Assembly: GCA_027063105.1 (NCBI GenBank)
Contig: JAMOSL010000089.1
Location: forward strand, 1-9,560
Source of the DNA: Campylobacteraceae bacterium
GTDB lineage: Bacteria; Campylobacterota; Campylobacteria; Campylobacterales; Sulfurovaceae
DNA: 9,560 nucleotides
Direction: 5' to 3'
This document shows, piece by piece, positions 1-7,482 of this stretch; positions within the stretch are counted from its first letter, which is position 1, and every line of letters starts with the position of its first letter. The position numbers were made by a program, and so were the translations under genes. Under the pieces are notes generated by a model. It did no database searches and was not told the origin of the DNA. It was given only the letters and a program-made list of their open reading frames with translations.

Positions 1-1324
1 CCTCTTCTTCTCTACCATTTTTCATCATATTCCATGGTTGATATTTATCTATAGCTCTATTTGCCACAGTTAAAGGTCTCCATAACTCTTCTAAATATCT
101 ATGAATTTGCATCTCAAATAGGAAAGGTTCAAGTTTCTCTAAAGAGGTCTTTACTTCATCTAATTCTATTTGATAATATTTTGATACCAATCTACTATCT
201 ACTTTACCATCAAAATATTTACCACTCATACCTATTAATCTATTTAATAAGTTTCCTAAATCATTTCCAAGGTCAGAGTTAATTCTATCAATTAAAGCCT
301 TTTGGCTAAAATCACCATCTCCACCGAATGGAACTTCTCTAAGCATAAAGTATCTAAAATTATCAAGTCCATAAGCATCTGCTACCTCTTTTGGATTTAC
401 TACATTACCTTTTGACTTACTCATTTTTTCGCCATCTCTAGTCCACCAGCCGTGAGCTCCAATATGTTGAGGTAGAGGTAAATCAAGACTCATTAAGAAT
501 GCTGGCCAATAGATAGCATGAAATCTTAAAATATCTTTTCCAATTAAATGTATTCTTGCTGGCCAATAATCCATATCTTCATCATCAGTTCCATAACCTA
601 ATGCTGTAATATAATTCATTAATGCATCTAACCATACATACATAACATGTTTTGGGTCGTTTAACTCTTCTGGAAGCTTAACACCCCAATCAAAACTAGT
701 TCTTGTAATTGATAAATCATCAAGTCCACCTTCAACAAAACGAATAACTTCATTTCTTTTACTTCTAGGTAATATACACTCTGGATTTTCATCATACCAA
801 GTTAATAATCTATCTTGATATTTAGAGAGTTTGAAAAAATAGCTCTCTTCCTCCACAATAGTTGTAGCTCTGCCACACTCTGGACAAAATTCATCATCAA
901 CTAATTGAGTTTTTGGAAAGAATGTTTCACAAGATATACAATAGTTTCCTTTGTAAACATCTTTATAAACATCTCCTCTATCTTTCATTTTTAAAAAAGC
1001 TTTTTGAACTCCAAGTTTATGATCTTCATCTGTTGTTCTTATAAATTTATCATAAGATATTTCAAAATCATCCCATAAATCTTTAAATGTAGCAGAGATT
1101 TCATCTGCATACTCTTTTGGCGATTTTCCTCGTGCTAATGCTGATTGTTCTATCTTCTGACCATGTTCGTCTGTTCCAGTCAAGAAATATGTTTCTAATC
1201 CACTAAGTCGTGAATATCTGGCAAGAGTATCTGCGATAATTGTTGTATATGCATGACCTATATGTGCAATATCATTTACATAATATATAGGTGTTGTGAT
1301 GTAGGCTTTTTTGTGACAAGACAT
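1..1324 (-). CDS. metG: Methionyl-tRNA synthetase, N-terminal 441 residues (3' end outside window)
   Basis: Cytoplasmic enzyme that charges tRNA-Met, and initiator tRNA, with methionine using ATP. The frame starts at ATG 1324 and stays open to the left edge, giving 441 of the usual ~640-650 residues. Visible class I features are the HIGH signature at residues 21-24, one zinc knuckle made of C129-C132 and C147-C150 (CISC and CPEC), and the KMSKS loop at 300-304 (GEKMSKSKG). The segment after about 340 is the start of the helical anticodon-binding domain. The start is supported by AAGGAA (complement of 1334-1339), 9 bases upstream, and by the typical MetRS opening with YYVNDIAHIGH. The C-terminal part cannot be judged. 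It is the last gene seen in the minus-strand run from purH, separated from the rhodanese by a strong hairpin, so it may be transcribed partly or wholly on its own. Confidence 0.97.
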   Translation of the reverse strand, partial: MSCHKKAYITTPIYYVNDIAHIGHAYTTIIADTLARYSRLSGLETYFLTGTDEHGQKIEQSALARGKSPKEYADEISATFKDLWDDFEISYDKFIRTTDEDHKLGVQKAFLKMKDRGDVYKDVYKGNYCISCETFFPKTQLVDDEFCPECGRATTIVEEESYFFKLSKYQDRLLTWYDENPECILPRSKRNEVIRFVEGGLDDLSITRTSFDWGVKLPEELNDPKHVMYVWLDALMNYITALGYGTDDEDMDYWPARIHLIGKDILRFHAIYWPAFLMSLDLPLPQHIGAHGWWTRDGEKMSKSKGNVVNPKEVADAYGLDNFRYFMLREVPFGGDGDFSQKALIDRINSDLGNDLGNLLNRLIGMSGKYFDGKVDSRLVSKYYQIELDEVKTSLEKLEPFLFEMQIHRYLEELWRPLTVANRAIDKYQPWNMMKNGREEE

Positions 1325-1355
1325 AGATAAGTTTTCCTTAAACAAATGAGTTTGT

Positions 1356-1391
1356 AGTATATTTTAGATAATATCTTATCTAAAATATACT
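1356..1391 (-). terminator. Perfect 16-bp hairpin between rhodanese gene and metG
   Basis: Bases 1356-1371 are exactly complementary in reverse to 1376-1391, with a four-base loop (TATC). It lies 10 bases past the rhodanese stop codon and 31 bases before the metG start. Only two of the sixteen pairs are G-C and no U-run follows on the minus strand, so it is not a classical intrinsic terminator. A partial terminator, an mRNA-end stabiliser or a processing site are the likely roles. A second small inverted repeat (ACAAA/TTTGT, 1342-1355) directly adjoins it on the metG side. Confidence 0.45.
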
Positions 1392-1401
1392 GTATAGGTG
1401 T

Positions 1402-1803
1402 TTAAGGTCTATATGGAGTTGTTTTATATCCCTCTCTTATTAATTTTGTTATTCCACCTTGTAAGTCAATAATATTAAATTTTAGTTTATCAGATAAATA
1501 TGGTGCTATAGCACTAGTTCGGCTACCAGTTCTACAAATTATTGCAAATTTCTCACCTTTTTTGACTATTTTATTTACATCAGAAATAAATTTATTCATA
1601 TTATATCTACCTCTTTCATTAAAAAACATTAGGGCATGAGAGCCTTTTATAAGACCTGTCTCTTTCCATTCAGGTGGTGTTCTAATGTCTATTATTTTAA
1701 GATTCTTGTTTTTATTTAAAAAACTTTTTGTTACTACTACCTGCTGAAGTTGTGCAGATAATGATGATGCTAATATTGCTATTATAATTAATATTTTTTT
1801 CAT
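1402..1803 (-). CDS. Secreted (periplasmic) single-domain rhodanese-like protein
   Basis: A 133-residue protein with an N-terminal signal peptide (MKK, hydrophobic ILIIIAIL stretch, likely cleavage after SLSA at residue 17), so it should act in the periplasm. The rest is one rhodanese fold: the DIRTPPEW strand and turn at 39-46 and the active-site loop CRTGSR at 90-95, where C90 would carry the persulfide in sulfur transfer. The C-terminal DLQGGITKLIREGY segment is typical of these domains. The physiological substrate cannot be read from sequence; thiosulfate, polysulfide or a partner protein are all possible. The start has a good AAGGAG site (complement of 1809-1814) five bases upstream. It follows the membrane-protein gene by 21 bases and is probably co-transcribed with it and purH. 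Periplasmic rhodaneses are common in sulfur-metabolising Campylobacterota, but a link to that metabolism is inference. Confidence 0.88.
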   Translation of the reverse strand: MKKILIIIAILASSLSAQLQQVVVTKSFLNKNKNLKIIDIRTPPEWKETGLIKGSHALMFFNERGRYNMNKFISDVNKIVKKGEKFAIICRTGSRTSAIAPYLSDKLKFNIIDLQGGITKLIREGYKTTPYRP

Positions 1804-1824
1804 ATATTCTCCTTAATTTGAAAT

Positions 1825-2178
1825 TTAAAAAAATCCATCTGTATTTACTCCTCTACCTTGAGTTAAAAAGATACTACCTTTAACAACACGATATAAAAGC
1901 CATAATTCTGTAAAGAGTAAAATAAGTTTTCCAACTAATAAAAATATAAAAAATATTCCTAATGATAGTCCAACTAAAACACCCCAAAATGTTTTGATTT
2001 GCCATTGAAGGTGTGACTCTTCCATCAGTCCTATGTTATCATCATATTTCATATATGCTAAAAATCCAGATAACAAAAATGATAATCCCACAGTAAAGAG
2101 TGCCATAAATTGTAATGCATATATTACCCAGACAAAAGCTTTAATATGTTTTTTATCTGGTAGTTGATTTATACTCAT
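1825..2178 (-). CDS. Small inner-membrane protein, DUF4870/COG3671-like
   Basis: A 117-residue protein of unknown function. It has two long hydrophobic segments, about residues 14-43 and 64-97, joined by a charged loop. In that loop sits ESHLQWQIKTFW (54-65), a stretch I associate with a widespread family of small uncharacterised membrane proteins whose hallmark is a SHxxWQIxTFW motif. The C-terminal LWLLYRVVKG (92-101) is also typical of that family. There is no signal peptidase site; both ends are probably on the same side of the membrane. The start has AAGGAG a few bases upstream (complement of about 2185-2190). It begins 15 bases after purH and ends 21 bases before the rhodanese gene, which suggests one operon, but nothing in the sequence ties it to purine synthesis. 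The family name is from memory of the motif, not from a search. Confidence 0.75.
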   Translation of the reverse strand: MSINQLPDKKHIKAFVWVIYALQFMALFTVGLSFLLSGFLAYMKYDDNIGLMEESHLQWQIKTFWGVLVGLSLGIFFIFLLVGKLILLFTELWLLYRVVKGSIFLTQGRGVNTDGFF

Positions 2179-2193
2179 TTTTACTCCTTAATT

Positions 2194-3726
2194 CTAATGT
2201 AAAAAGTGTCTTACAGTTGTAAAATATAAAGATATTCCATGTTCATTAGATGCCTCTATAACTTCATCATCTCTGATACTTCCACCTGGTTCAATAATTG
2301 CTTTTACTCCAGCTTCTGCTGCTGCATCAATGCTATCTCTAAATGGGAAGAATGCTTCACTTGCCATTGCACAACCACTAACATCTAATCCCATATCTTT
2401 CGCTTTTTTTAATGCACATTGAGAGGCATCTATTCTACTAGTCATTCCCATTCCAACTGCTACCATAGCACTATCTTTTACATAAACTACACAGTTAGAC
2501 TTAGTTAATCCTGCCACTTTCCATGCTATCTCTAAATCTTTCATCTCTTGATTTGAAGCTGATAATTTAGATTTTTTATGAGCATTTTTAACTTCATTAT
2601 CGCAAATACAATCACTATTTTGATATACAAATCCACCATCAATATGTTTAAAATCATGGCTATCTTTACTCATTTTTATTTTGTTAGCTCCTTGAGAAAA
2701 TAGTTTTAATCTCTTTTTCTTCTCAAATATTTCTATCGCTTCAGGTTCAAAATCACCTGCCATTACAACTTCTAAAAATATCTCATTCATCTTTTCAGCT
2801 AATTCTTTTGTAACAATACCATTAACAGCTACAACTCCACCAAATGCAGAAATTGGGTCACATTTAAGAGCTTCTGTATAACTCTCTAAAATAGTATCTT
2901 TAATTGCAAATCCACAAGGATTACCATGCTTTACTATACATACGGCATTATTATCTCCAAAGCTTGAAGCAATTTTTAAAGCTCCATTAACATCTGTTAG
3001 ATTATTAAAACTTGCTTCACCTTTTATCTGTTTAAAGTTTTCACTAAAGTGATTATCAAATTCATATAATGCACCTTTTTGATGTGGATTCTCTCCATAT
3101 CTTGTTTGAAAAGATTTTTTACCATTAATAAATTGGTACTCTCCAAATCCATCATTAAATCTTTTATTCATATAATTTGCTATCATTGCATCATAACTTG
3201 CTGTATGTTCAAAAGCTTTAATCATTAAATTTCTTCTAAATTCTAAATTATCATCTTTATTATTTAATGCAGTTAAAATAGAATCATAATCATTCACATT
3301 TGTGACAATTAAAACATCTTTAAAGTTTTTAGCAGAGGAACGAACCATTGTTGGTCCACCAATATCAATATTTTCTATAATTTCATCAAAATTATCAGTT
3401 CTATCAATAGTCTCCTTAAATGGATATAGATTTACACATACTAAATCAATGCCTTCAATACCTAACTCTTTAGCCTCTACTTTGTGTCTCTCATCATCTC
3501 TTTTATATAGAATGCCTCCATGAACAAAAGGATTGAGCGTTTTAACTCTACCTTCAAAACACTCTGGAAATTTTGTTATTTCATCAATTTCAATTACTTT
3601 TACGCCATTATCATTAAGCTTTTTATATGTTCCACCAGTTGAAATTATTTCCCAACCTAAAATCTCTAACCCTTTAGCAAACTCGACGATATTCTCTTTA
3701 TCACTTACGCTTAACAATGCTCTCAT
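2194..3726 (-). CDS. purH: Bifunctional AICAR transformylase / IMP cyclohydrolase
   Basis: Catalyses the last two steps of de novo purine synthesis in the cytoplasm: formylation of AICAR with 10-formyl-THF, then ring closure to IMP. At 510 residues it is full length for the family. The N-terminal MGS-like cyclohydrolase domain (about 1-145) shows STGGTYKKL (29-37), RVKTLNPFVHGGIL (60-73), NLYPF (99-103) and IGGPTMVRSSAKN (122-134). The transformylase domain (about 200-510) shows RYGENPHQ (209-216), VKHGNPCGFA (265-274) with the expected catalytic K266-H267, and DPISAFGGVVAVN (290-302). The C-terminus has the usual EPGGSIRDDEVI and a final RHFLH. The start is preceded by AAAGG at a normal distance. 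It is the first gene of the minus-strand run and is divergent from ppk2. Confidence 0.98.
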   Translation of the reverse strand: MRALLSVSDKENIVEFAKGLEILGWEIISTGGTYKKLNDNGVKVIEIDEITKFPECFEGRVKTLNPFVHGGILYKRDDERHKVEAKELGIEGIDLVCVNLYPFKETIDRTDNFDEIIENIDIGGPTMVRSSAKNFKDVLIVTNVNDYDSILTALNNKDDNLEFRRNLMIKAFEHTASYDAMIANYMNKRFNDGFGEYQFINGKKSFQTRYGENPHQKGALYEFDNHFSENFKQIKGEASFNNLTDVNGALKIASSFGDNNAVCIVKHGNPCGFAIKDTILESYTEALKCDPISAFGGVVAVNGIVTKELAEKMNEIFLEVVMAGDFEPEAIEIFEKKKRLKLFSQGANKIKMSKDSHDFKHIDGGFVYQNSDCICDNEVKNAHKKSKLSASNQEMKDLEIAWKVAGLTKSNCVVYVKDSAMVAVGMGMTSRIDASQCALKKAKDMGLDVSGCAMASEAFFPFRDSIDAAAEAGVKAIIEPGGSIRDDEVIEASNEHGISLYFTTVRHFLH

Positions 3727-3762
3727 TCTATTCTAAACCTTTATTTAAATATTATCAATTAG

Positions 3763-3768
3763 ATTATA
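3763..3768 (-). promoter_or_regulatory. Likely -10 element for the purH operon
   Basis: On the minus strand the sequence reads GGTATAATC, a consensus TATAAT at 3768-3763, 37 bases before the purH start. The position 17 bases further upstream (ACCATC) is a poor -35, which is common in AT-rich Campylobacterota where an extended or AT-rich context substitutes. No PurR-like operator was recognised. Confidence 0.5.
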
Positions 3769-3796
3769 CCTTTTCAAATTTATAAGATGGTAGTTT

Positions 3797-3832
3797 TGTG
3801 ATACAATTTATCAAAATAATAATATTAGGAGG
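3797..3832 (+). promoter_or_regulatory. Probable extended -10 and strong Shine-Dalgarno of ppk2
   Basis: TGTGATACAAT (3797-3807) looks like an extended -10 with TACAAT at 3802-3807. AGGAGG (3827-3832) is a near-perfect Shine-Dalgarno, seven bases before ATG 3840. This site decides the ppk2 start: the in-frame GTG at 3798 lies inside the -10 element and has no ribosome-binding site. The two -10 boxes of the divergent genes lie about 35 bases apart, so both transcripts may share regulators. Confidence 0.55.
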
Positions 3833-3839
3833 TTTTATT

Positions 3840-4670
3840 ATGAGTAAAGAGATAAAAAAAAAGAAAAAAAATAGTGTTAAAATATGGGTAAAGAGAGAAA
3901 AATTAGAATATGATGCAGAGCTTAAAAAGCTTCAAATAGAACTTTTAAAATTACAGAATCATGTTAAAGATAATCAATTAAAGGTTTTATTAATATTTGA
4001 AGGTCGTGATGCAGCAGGTAAAGGTGGAACAATAAAGAGAGTTACAGAGCATTTAAATCCAAGAACTGCTAGAGTTGTAGCACTTAATAAACCATCAGAT
4101 GTAGAAAAAACTCAATGGTATTTTCAAAGATATGTACAACATCTACCATCTGCTGGAGAGATAGTTCTATTTGATAGAAGTTGGTACAATAGGGCAGGGG
4201 TTGAGCCAGTTTTGGGTTTTTGTACGCATGAAGAGCATAGAGAATTTCTTCATGAAGTTCCACAATTTGAAAAGATGTTAGTTACGGCAGGTATTATTTT
4301 ATTAAAATTTTATTTCTCAGTTTCAAAAGATGAAGAGGCAAAGAGATTTAAAGAGAGAGCTACAAATCCATTAAAACAATATAAATTATCCCCAATAGAT
4401 AAATACTCTCAAACACTTTGGGATAAATATACAGTAGCTGAGTATTCAATGTTTCTTGCATCACATACAGAACATGCCCCTTGGACAGTTATAGATTCTG
4501 ATAATAAAAAAAGAGCTAGAATCAATTGTATTAAAACAATATTGGGGCATATTGATTATCCAGATAAAATCAATGTAAAAGAGTTACTTGTTGATAAGGA
4601 TATAGTCTCTAGTGCAGATGATAAAATTGAAAAGTTTGACAATAATATTAATTTAGTTAATAGTTTTTAA
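3840..4670 (+). CDS. ppk2: Polyphosphate kinase 2 (class I, single domain)
   Basis: PPK2 enzymes transfer phosphate between polyphosphate and nucleotides. The single-domain class I members mainly phosphorylate ADP or GDP at the expense of polyphosphate, giving energy and GTP supply from stored polyP. The 276-residue protein has Walker A GRDAAGKGG (55-63), NKPSDVEKTQWYFQRYVQHLP (83-103) typical of the family, Walker B with FDRSWYNRAGVE (111-122), and a lid region around KERATNPLKQYKLSPID (171-187). It ends with the usual WTVIDSDNKKRARIN motif (215-229). The N-terminus is very lysine-rich (KKKKK at 6-10) and encoded by two near-contiguous A tracts (A9 at 3854-3862, A8 at 3864-3871). Start chosen at 3840 because of AGGAGG. 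It precedes obg by 41 bases; a shared transcript is plausible. Substrate preference (ADP or GDP) cannot be decided from sequence. Confidence 0.95.
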   Translation: MSKEIKKKKKNSVKIWVKREKLEYDAELKKLQIELLKLQNHVKDNQLKVLLIFEGRDAAGKGGTIKRVTEHLNPRTARVVALNKPSDVEKTQWYFQRYVQHLPSAGEIVLFDRSWYNRAGVEPVLGFCTHEEHREFLHEVPQFEKMLVTAGIILLKFYFSVSKDEEAKRFKERATNPLKQYKLSPIDKYSQTLWDKYTVAEYSMFLASHTEHAPWTVIDSDNKKRARINCIKTILGHIDYPDKINVKELLVDKDIVSSADDKIEKFDNNINLVNSF

Positions 4671-4711
4671 TTTTATTATGAGATAATGTTATTAAATTAA
4701 AAAGGTTATAA

Positions 4712-5845
4712 ATGTTTGTAGATAATGTAGAATTGATAATACACTCGGGTAAAGGTGGAGCTGGGTGTGTATCATTCTGGACAGAAAAGTTTGTTATAAA
4801 GGGTGGTCCTGATGGTGGAGATGGTGGACGAGGTGGTTCAGTATTTTTTAGAGTAGATAATAATACAGATACACTTAGTGCTTTGCGTGGAAGAAATGTA
4901 ATCAAAGCTGAAAATGGAAAGCCTGGAGAGGGTAGAAAGTGTTATGGTAGAAAAGGTGAGGATACATTAATCACTGTTCCTCCAGGTACACAAGTTGTCG
5001 ATATGGAAACAGGTGAAGTTATACTTGATTTATTAGAAGAGGGTGAGAAAATTAGATTTTTAGACGGTGGTAAAGGTGGACTTGGAAATATGCATTTCAA
5101 AAGTTCTACAAATCAACGCCCAAATTATGCACAACCTGGATTACCTGGAACAACAAAACATGTAACCTTAGAAATGAAAATGATAGCTGATGTTGGACTT
5201 GTTGGATTTCCAAATGTCGGTAAATCAACATTAATATCAACAGTATCAAATGCTAGACCACAAGTTGCGAACTATGAATTTACAACTTTGACACCTAAAT
5301 TAGGGGTTGTTATGATTGGAGATTATGATTCATTTATGATGGCAGATATCCCTGGAATTATAGAAGGTGCTAGTGATGGTAGAGGTTTAGGCTTAGAATT
5401 TTTAAGACATATAGAAAGAACAAAAACACTTCTTTTTATGATTGATGCTACAAATTATAGAGAGATGGGCTATCAATATGAGACACTTCAAGAAGAGGTA
5501 AAAAGATATTCTGATGAATTATCTACAAGGAATCATGCAATAGTTATTACAAAAATAGATTCGCTTTCCGTTAATGAGGTTAATACTTTAACAGAGAAAT
5601 TTTTAGAAGAGATTGGACTAGAAGCAAATAAAGAATTAAAAAAATATAAAGCTGATATGAAATATTTGAGTTATGGATTTAAAAGAGATAGTTGGGATGA
5701 ATATGGAGATGATGAGGTTGGTTTTGTATTGCCTATATCTTCTGTTGCTAGATTTAATATTGATGCACTTAGTTATGCATTATTCGATTTTGCAAAAGCT
5801 GAAACCATAAAAAATGAGAAAAAAGAGATTAATGAAGAGGAATAA
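4712..5845 (+). CDS. obg: Obg family ribosome-assembly GTPase
   Basis: Essential cytoplasmic GTPase that binds the 50S precursor and links ribosome maturation to GTP/ppGpp status. The 377-residue protein starts with the glycine-rich Obg fold (about 1-158), including HSGKGGAGCVSF (11-22) and GGPDGGDGGRGG (31-42). The G domain follows: G1 GFPNVGKST (165-173), switch I FTTLTPKLG (190-198), G3 DIPGIIEGASDGRGLG (212-227), G4 TKID (280-283, with T where NKxD is usual) and G5 SSVA (343-346). Between G4 and G5 there is a charged segment (about 305-336). The tail after ~365 is short and acidic (KEINEEE), with no long C-terminal domain. AAAGG lies six bases before the ATG. The last 14 bases overlap proB, pointing to translational coupling. 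In relatives such as Campylobacter jejuni, obg follows rplU-rpmA; here ppk2 sits there instead. Confidence 0.97.
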   Translation: MFVDNVELIIHSGKGGAGCVSFWTEKFVIKGGPDGGDGGRGGSVFFRVDNNTDTLSALRGRNVIKAENGKPGEGRKCYGRKGEDTLITVPPGTQVVDMETGEVILDLLEEGEKIRFLDGGKGGLGNMHFKSSTNQRPNYAQPGLPGTTKHVTLEMKMIADVGLVGFPNVGKSTLISTVSNARPQVANYEFTTLTPKLGVVMIGDYDSFMMADIPGIIEGASDGRGLGLEFLRHIERTKTLLFMIDATNYREMGYQYETLQEEVKRYSDELSTRNHAIVITKIDSLSVNEVNTLTEKFLEEIGLEANKELKKYKADMKYLSYGFKRDSWDEYGDDEVGFVLPISSVARFNIDALSYALFDFAKAETIKNEKKEINEEE

Positions 5846-6617
5846 GCGAGTAGTTATAAAAGTAGGTTCTCATGTTTTAACAGAAAAAGATGAGACCACA
5901 AATAGAATAGTTATGGCAAAAAAAAGAATGATTGCTTTAGTTAAATTTATATCTAAACTTAAATCATCTAATTATGATATTATTTTAGTTAGCTCTGGAG
6001 CAGTATCTGCTGGAGCTACAAAAGTAAATATAGATAAAAAGATTATTAAAAATAAACAAGCTTTGGCATCTATTGGTCAACCTCTCTTAATGTTAATGTA
6101 TCAAGAAAAATTTAGTAAATATGATATCTTATGTTCTCAAATTTTAATTAGTGCAGATGACTTAGATTCAAGAAAACAAACAGCTCATGCAAAAAATGCA
6201 ATTGATAGACTTTTGGAATTAGAAGTAGTTCCAATTATAAATGAGAATGATGCAACAGCTACAGAAGAGCTAGTTTTTGGAGATAATGATAGATTATCTG
6301 CTCATGTAGCTCACTATTTTGATGCAGATATGTTAGTAATTTTATCTGATATAGATGCATATTATAATAAAGATCCACATAAATATAATGATGCAATAGC
6401 ATATAAAACAGTAAAAGAGATAGACCAAAAAGAATTAGAAGCAGATCATACTCCAAATAATGAATTTGCAACAGGTGGAATCGTAACCAAATTAGAATCA
6501 GCAGATTTTCTTCTTAAACAAAATAAACAAATGTTTTTAGCAAGTGGATTCGATTTATCAGATATATATAGTTTTCTAATAGATAAAGTACATAAAGGTG
6601 GAACTCTGTTTAAATAA
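5832..6617 (+). CDS. proB: Glutamate 5-kinase, short form without PUA domain
   Basis: First enzyme of proline biosynthesis: ATP-dependent phosphorylation of glutamate to glutamyl 5-phosphate. The 261-residue protein is only the amino-acid-kinase fold. Visible motifs are VIKVGSHVLT (8-17), VSSGAVSAGATK (53-64), ALASIGQPLLM (77-87), INENDATATEE (137-147), FGDNDRLSAHVA (149-160), LSDIDAYYNKDP (171-182) and ATGGIVTKLESA (213-224). The ~100-residue C-terminal PUA domain of the E. coli enzyme is absent, which is the normal state in Campylobacterota. Start set at ATG 5832, which has AAAAGAG upstream and gives MKRNKRVVIKVG; the in-frame ATG 5814 has no ribosome-binding site. It overlaps obg by 14 bases. 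No proA is in the window. The gene ends 37 bases from the tail-to-tail methyltransferase/transposase chimera, where relatives carry fmt. Confidence 0.95.
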   Translation: MKRNKRVVIKVGSHVLTEKDETTNRIVMAKKRMIALVKFISKLKSSNYDIILVSSGAVSAGATKVNIDKKIIKNKQALASIGQPLLMLMYQEKFSKYDILCSQILISADDLDSRKQTAHAKNAIDRLLELEVVPIINENDATATEELVFGDNDRLSAHVAHYFDADMLVILSDIDAYYNKDPHKYNDAIAYKTVKEIDQKELEADHTPNNEFATGGIVTKLESADFLLKQNKQMFLASGFDLSDIYSFLIDKVHKGGTLFK

Positions 6618-6654
6618 GATTTTAAAATATAAATTATTTGTAACTTCTCATTTT

Positions 6655-7101
6655 TCACCCACCAGAGGCATAAGCAAGTCTAACACTTTCTCCTAGATTT
6701 GCTATATTGTTCTCTCCAGATATTCTATCCTGTAAATATTCCTTAAATGAAATAGCAAGTTTCTTACAGGTTTTCTTCAAACTAGCAAAGGTGTCTCTAG
6801 CTTTTCTTCCATTGTCACTTCTTGTACTTCCACTGATTTTTCTCTTTTTTACATAATCTCGTATATTTCTTTCACTAAGATTATTATGTAAAGGAATATC
6901 TGGATTTTCCAGTACTTTTAATAAATCTGATTTGTTATTTTTAAAATATTTTAATGACTTGTTAAGTGCATCATATATTGTAGTTTTATTTGCAAAATCA
7001 TCAAATTCACTATTGATTATATCTTTTATATTTAGAGTTGGATTTAGTTTATACTCTTTTAATTTTTGATATAAGTTCCATATTGCTTCTCTAGTATCTT
7101 T
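6655..7101 (-). mobile_element. IS66-family transposase remnant (3' third only)
   Basis: About 148 codons of an IS66-type transposase C-terminus, read in frame with the methyltransferase fragment. The left boundary near 7101 is approximate, placed where methyltransferase-like sequence stops (…VNDENKIL) and transposase-like sequence begins (KDTREAIWNLYQKL). The two upstream catalytic aspartates and the zinc and leucine-zipper regions of the full transposase are missing, as are the accessory IS66 orfs. No IS66-type terminal repeat was recognised in the 37 bases between its stop codon and proB. It is therefore an inactive remnant. Confidence 0.75.
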
Positions 7102-7482
7102 AACCAATATTTTGTTTTCATCATTTACTAATCCTCTAACATTTTCTAAAAAAAATGCTTTTGGCTTTTTAACTTTAATAATCTCTGCTATATCAAAAAA
7201 TAAATTTCCTCTTTCAGATTTATGATTGTCATCAAAACCATATTTTTTACATGCTTGACTAAATGGCTGACAAGGGAATCCAGCACATAAAACATCAAAA
7301 TCAGGTATTTCTTCTGGCATATAGGTTTTTCTAGCATTTGTATCTATTTCAGAAGCAAAGACACATTCTCCACCTAATTCATGCATAGCTTGATGAAATC
7401 CTCCAATACCAGCAAACAAATCAATAAATTTAAAATATTTATTATTAGTATTAAATTTACATTTTGAAATTATTTTGGTCAT
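6655..7482 (-). pseudogene. Chimera: truncated C5-cytosine DNA methyltransferase fused in frame to IS66-like transposase C-terminus
   Basis: A 275-codon open frame made of two unrelated parts. Residues 1 to about 127 are the N-terminus of a Dcm-type methyltransferase: motif I DLFAGIGGFHQA (21-32), motif II acidic residue in ASEID (43-47), motif IV GFPCQPFS (68-75, catalytic C71), and motif VI ENVRGL (113-118). Motif VIII, the target-recognition domain and motifs IX-X are absent. Between RKTY (51-54) and MPEEIPDFDV the segment that normally carries motif III (GDI) is missing. From about residue 128 the sequence is the C-terminal third of an IS66-like transposase: REAIWNLYQKLKEYK (131-145), IPLHNNLSERNIR (196-208, E204 being the likely last DDE residue), KRKISGSTRSDNGRKARDTF (213-232), and KTCKKLAISFKEYLQDR (237-253). 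Neither activity can survive, although the frame is intact. The start has AAAGG about 14 bases upstream, a loose spacing. Confidence 0.85.

Noticed and set aside
61..282. 73-codon plus-strand open frame
   Set aside because: It is antisense to metG, has no RBS and its composition is that of a frame shadow.
3302..3736. Two plus-strand open frames opposite purH
   Set aside because: Both are antisense shadows of the purH N-terminal half, with no RBS or recognisable protein features.
3798..3839. GTG start giving ppk2 fourteen extra residues
   Set aside because: It lies within the -10-like element, lacks a ribosome-binding site, and the ATG at 3840 has AGGAGG at ideal distance.
4664..4703. 10-bp inverted repeat (TTTTTAATTT / AAATTAAAAA) spanning the ppk2 stop to the obg RBS
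   Set aside because: All A/T with a 20-base loop; such pairs are expected by chance in this composition, so a terminator or RBS-sequestering role is not supported.
4657..4905. 82-codon minus-strand open frame rich in proline
   Set aside because: Proline arises from the antisense of the glycine-rich Obg N-terminus; not a gene.
5814..5831. Upstream ATG for proB adding six residues
   Set aside because: No Shine-Dalgarno precedes it, whereas ATG 5832 has AAAAGAG and gives the normal ProB N-terminus.
6618..6654. Convergent terminator between proB and the chimera
   Set aside because: Only the short palindrome ATTTTAAAAT and AT-rich sequence are present; no stable stem with a U-tract on either strand.
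6259..6658. Minus-strand open frames opposite proB
   Set aside because: Antisense shadows of proB; no start signals and no protein-like motifs.
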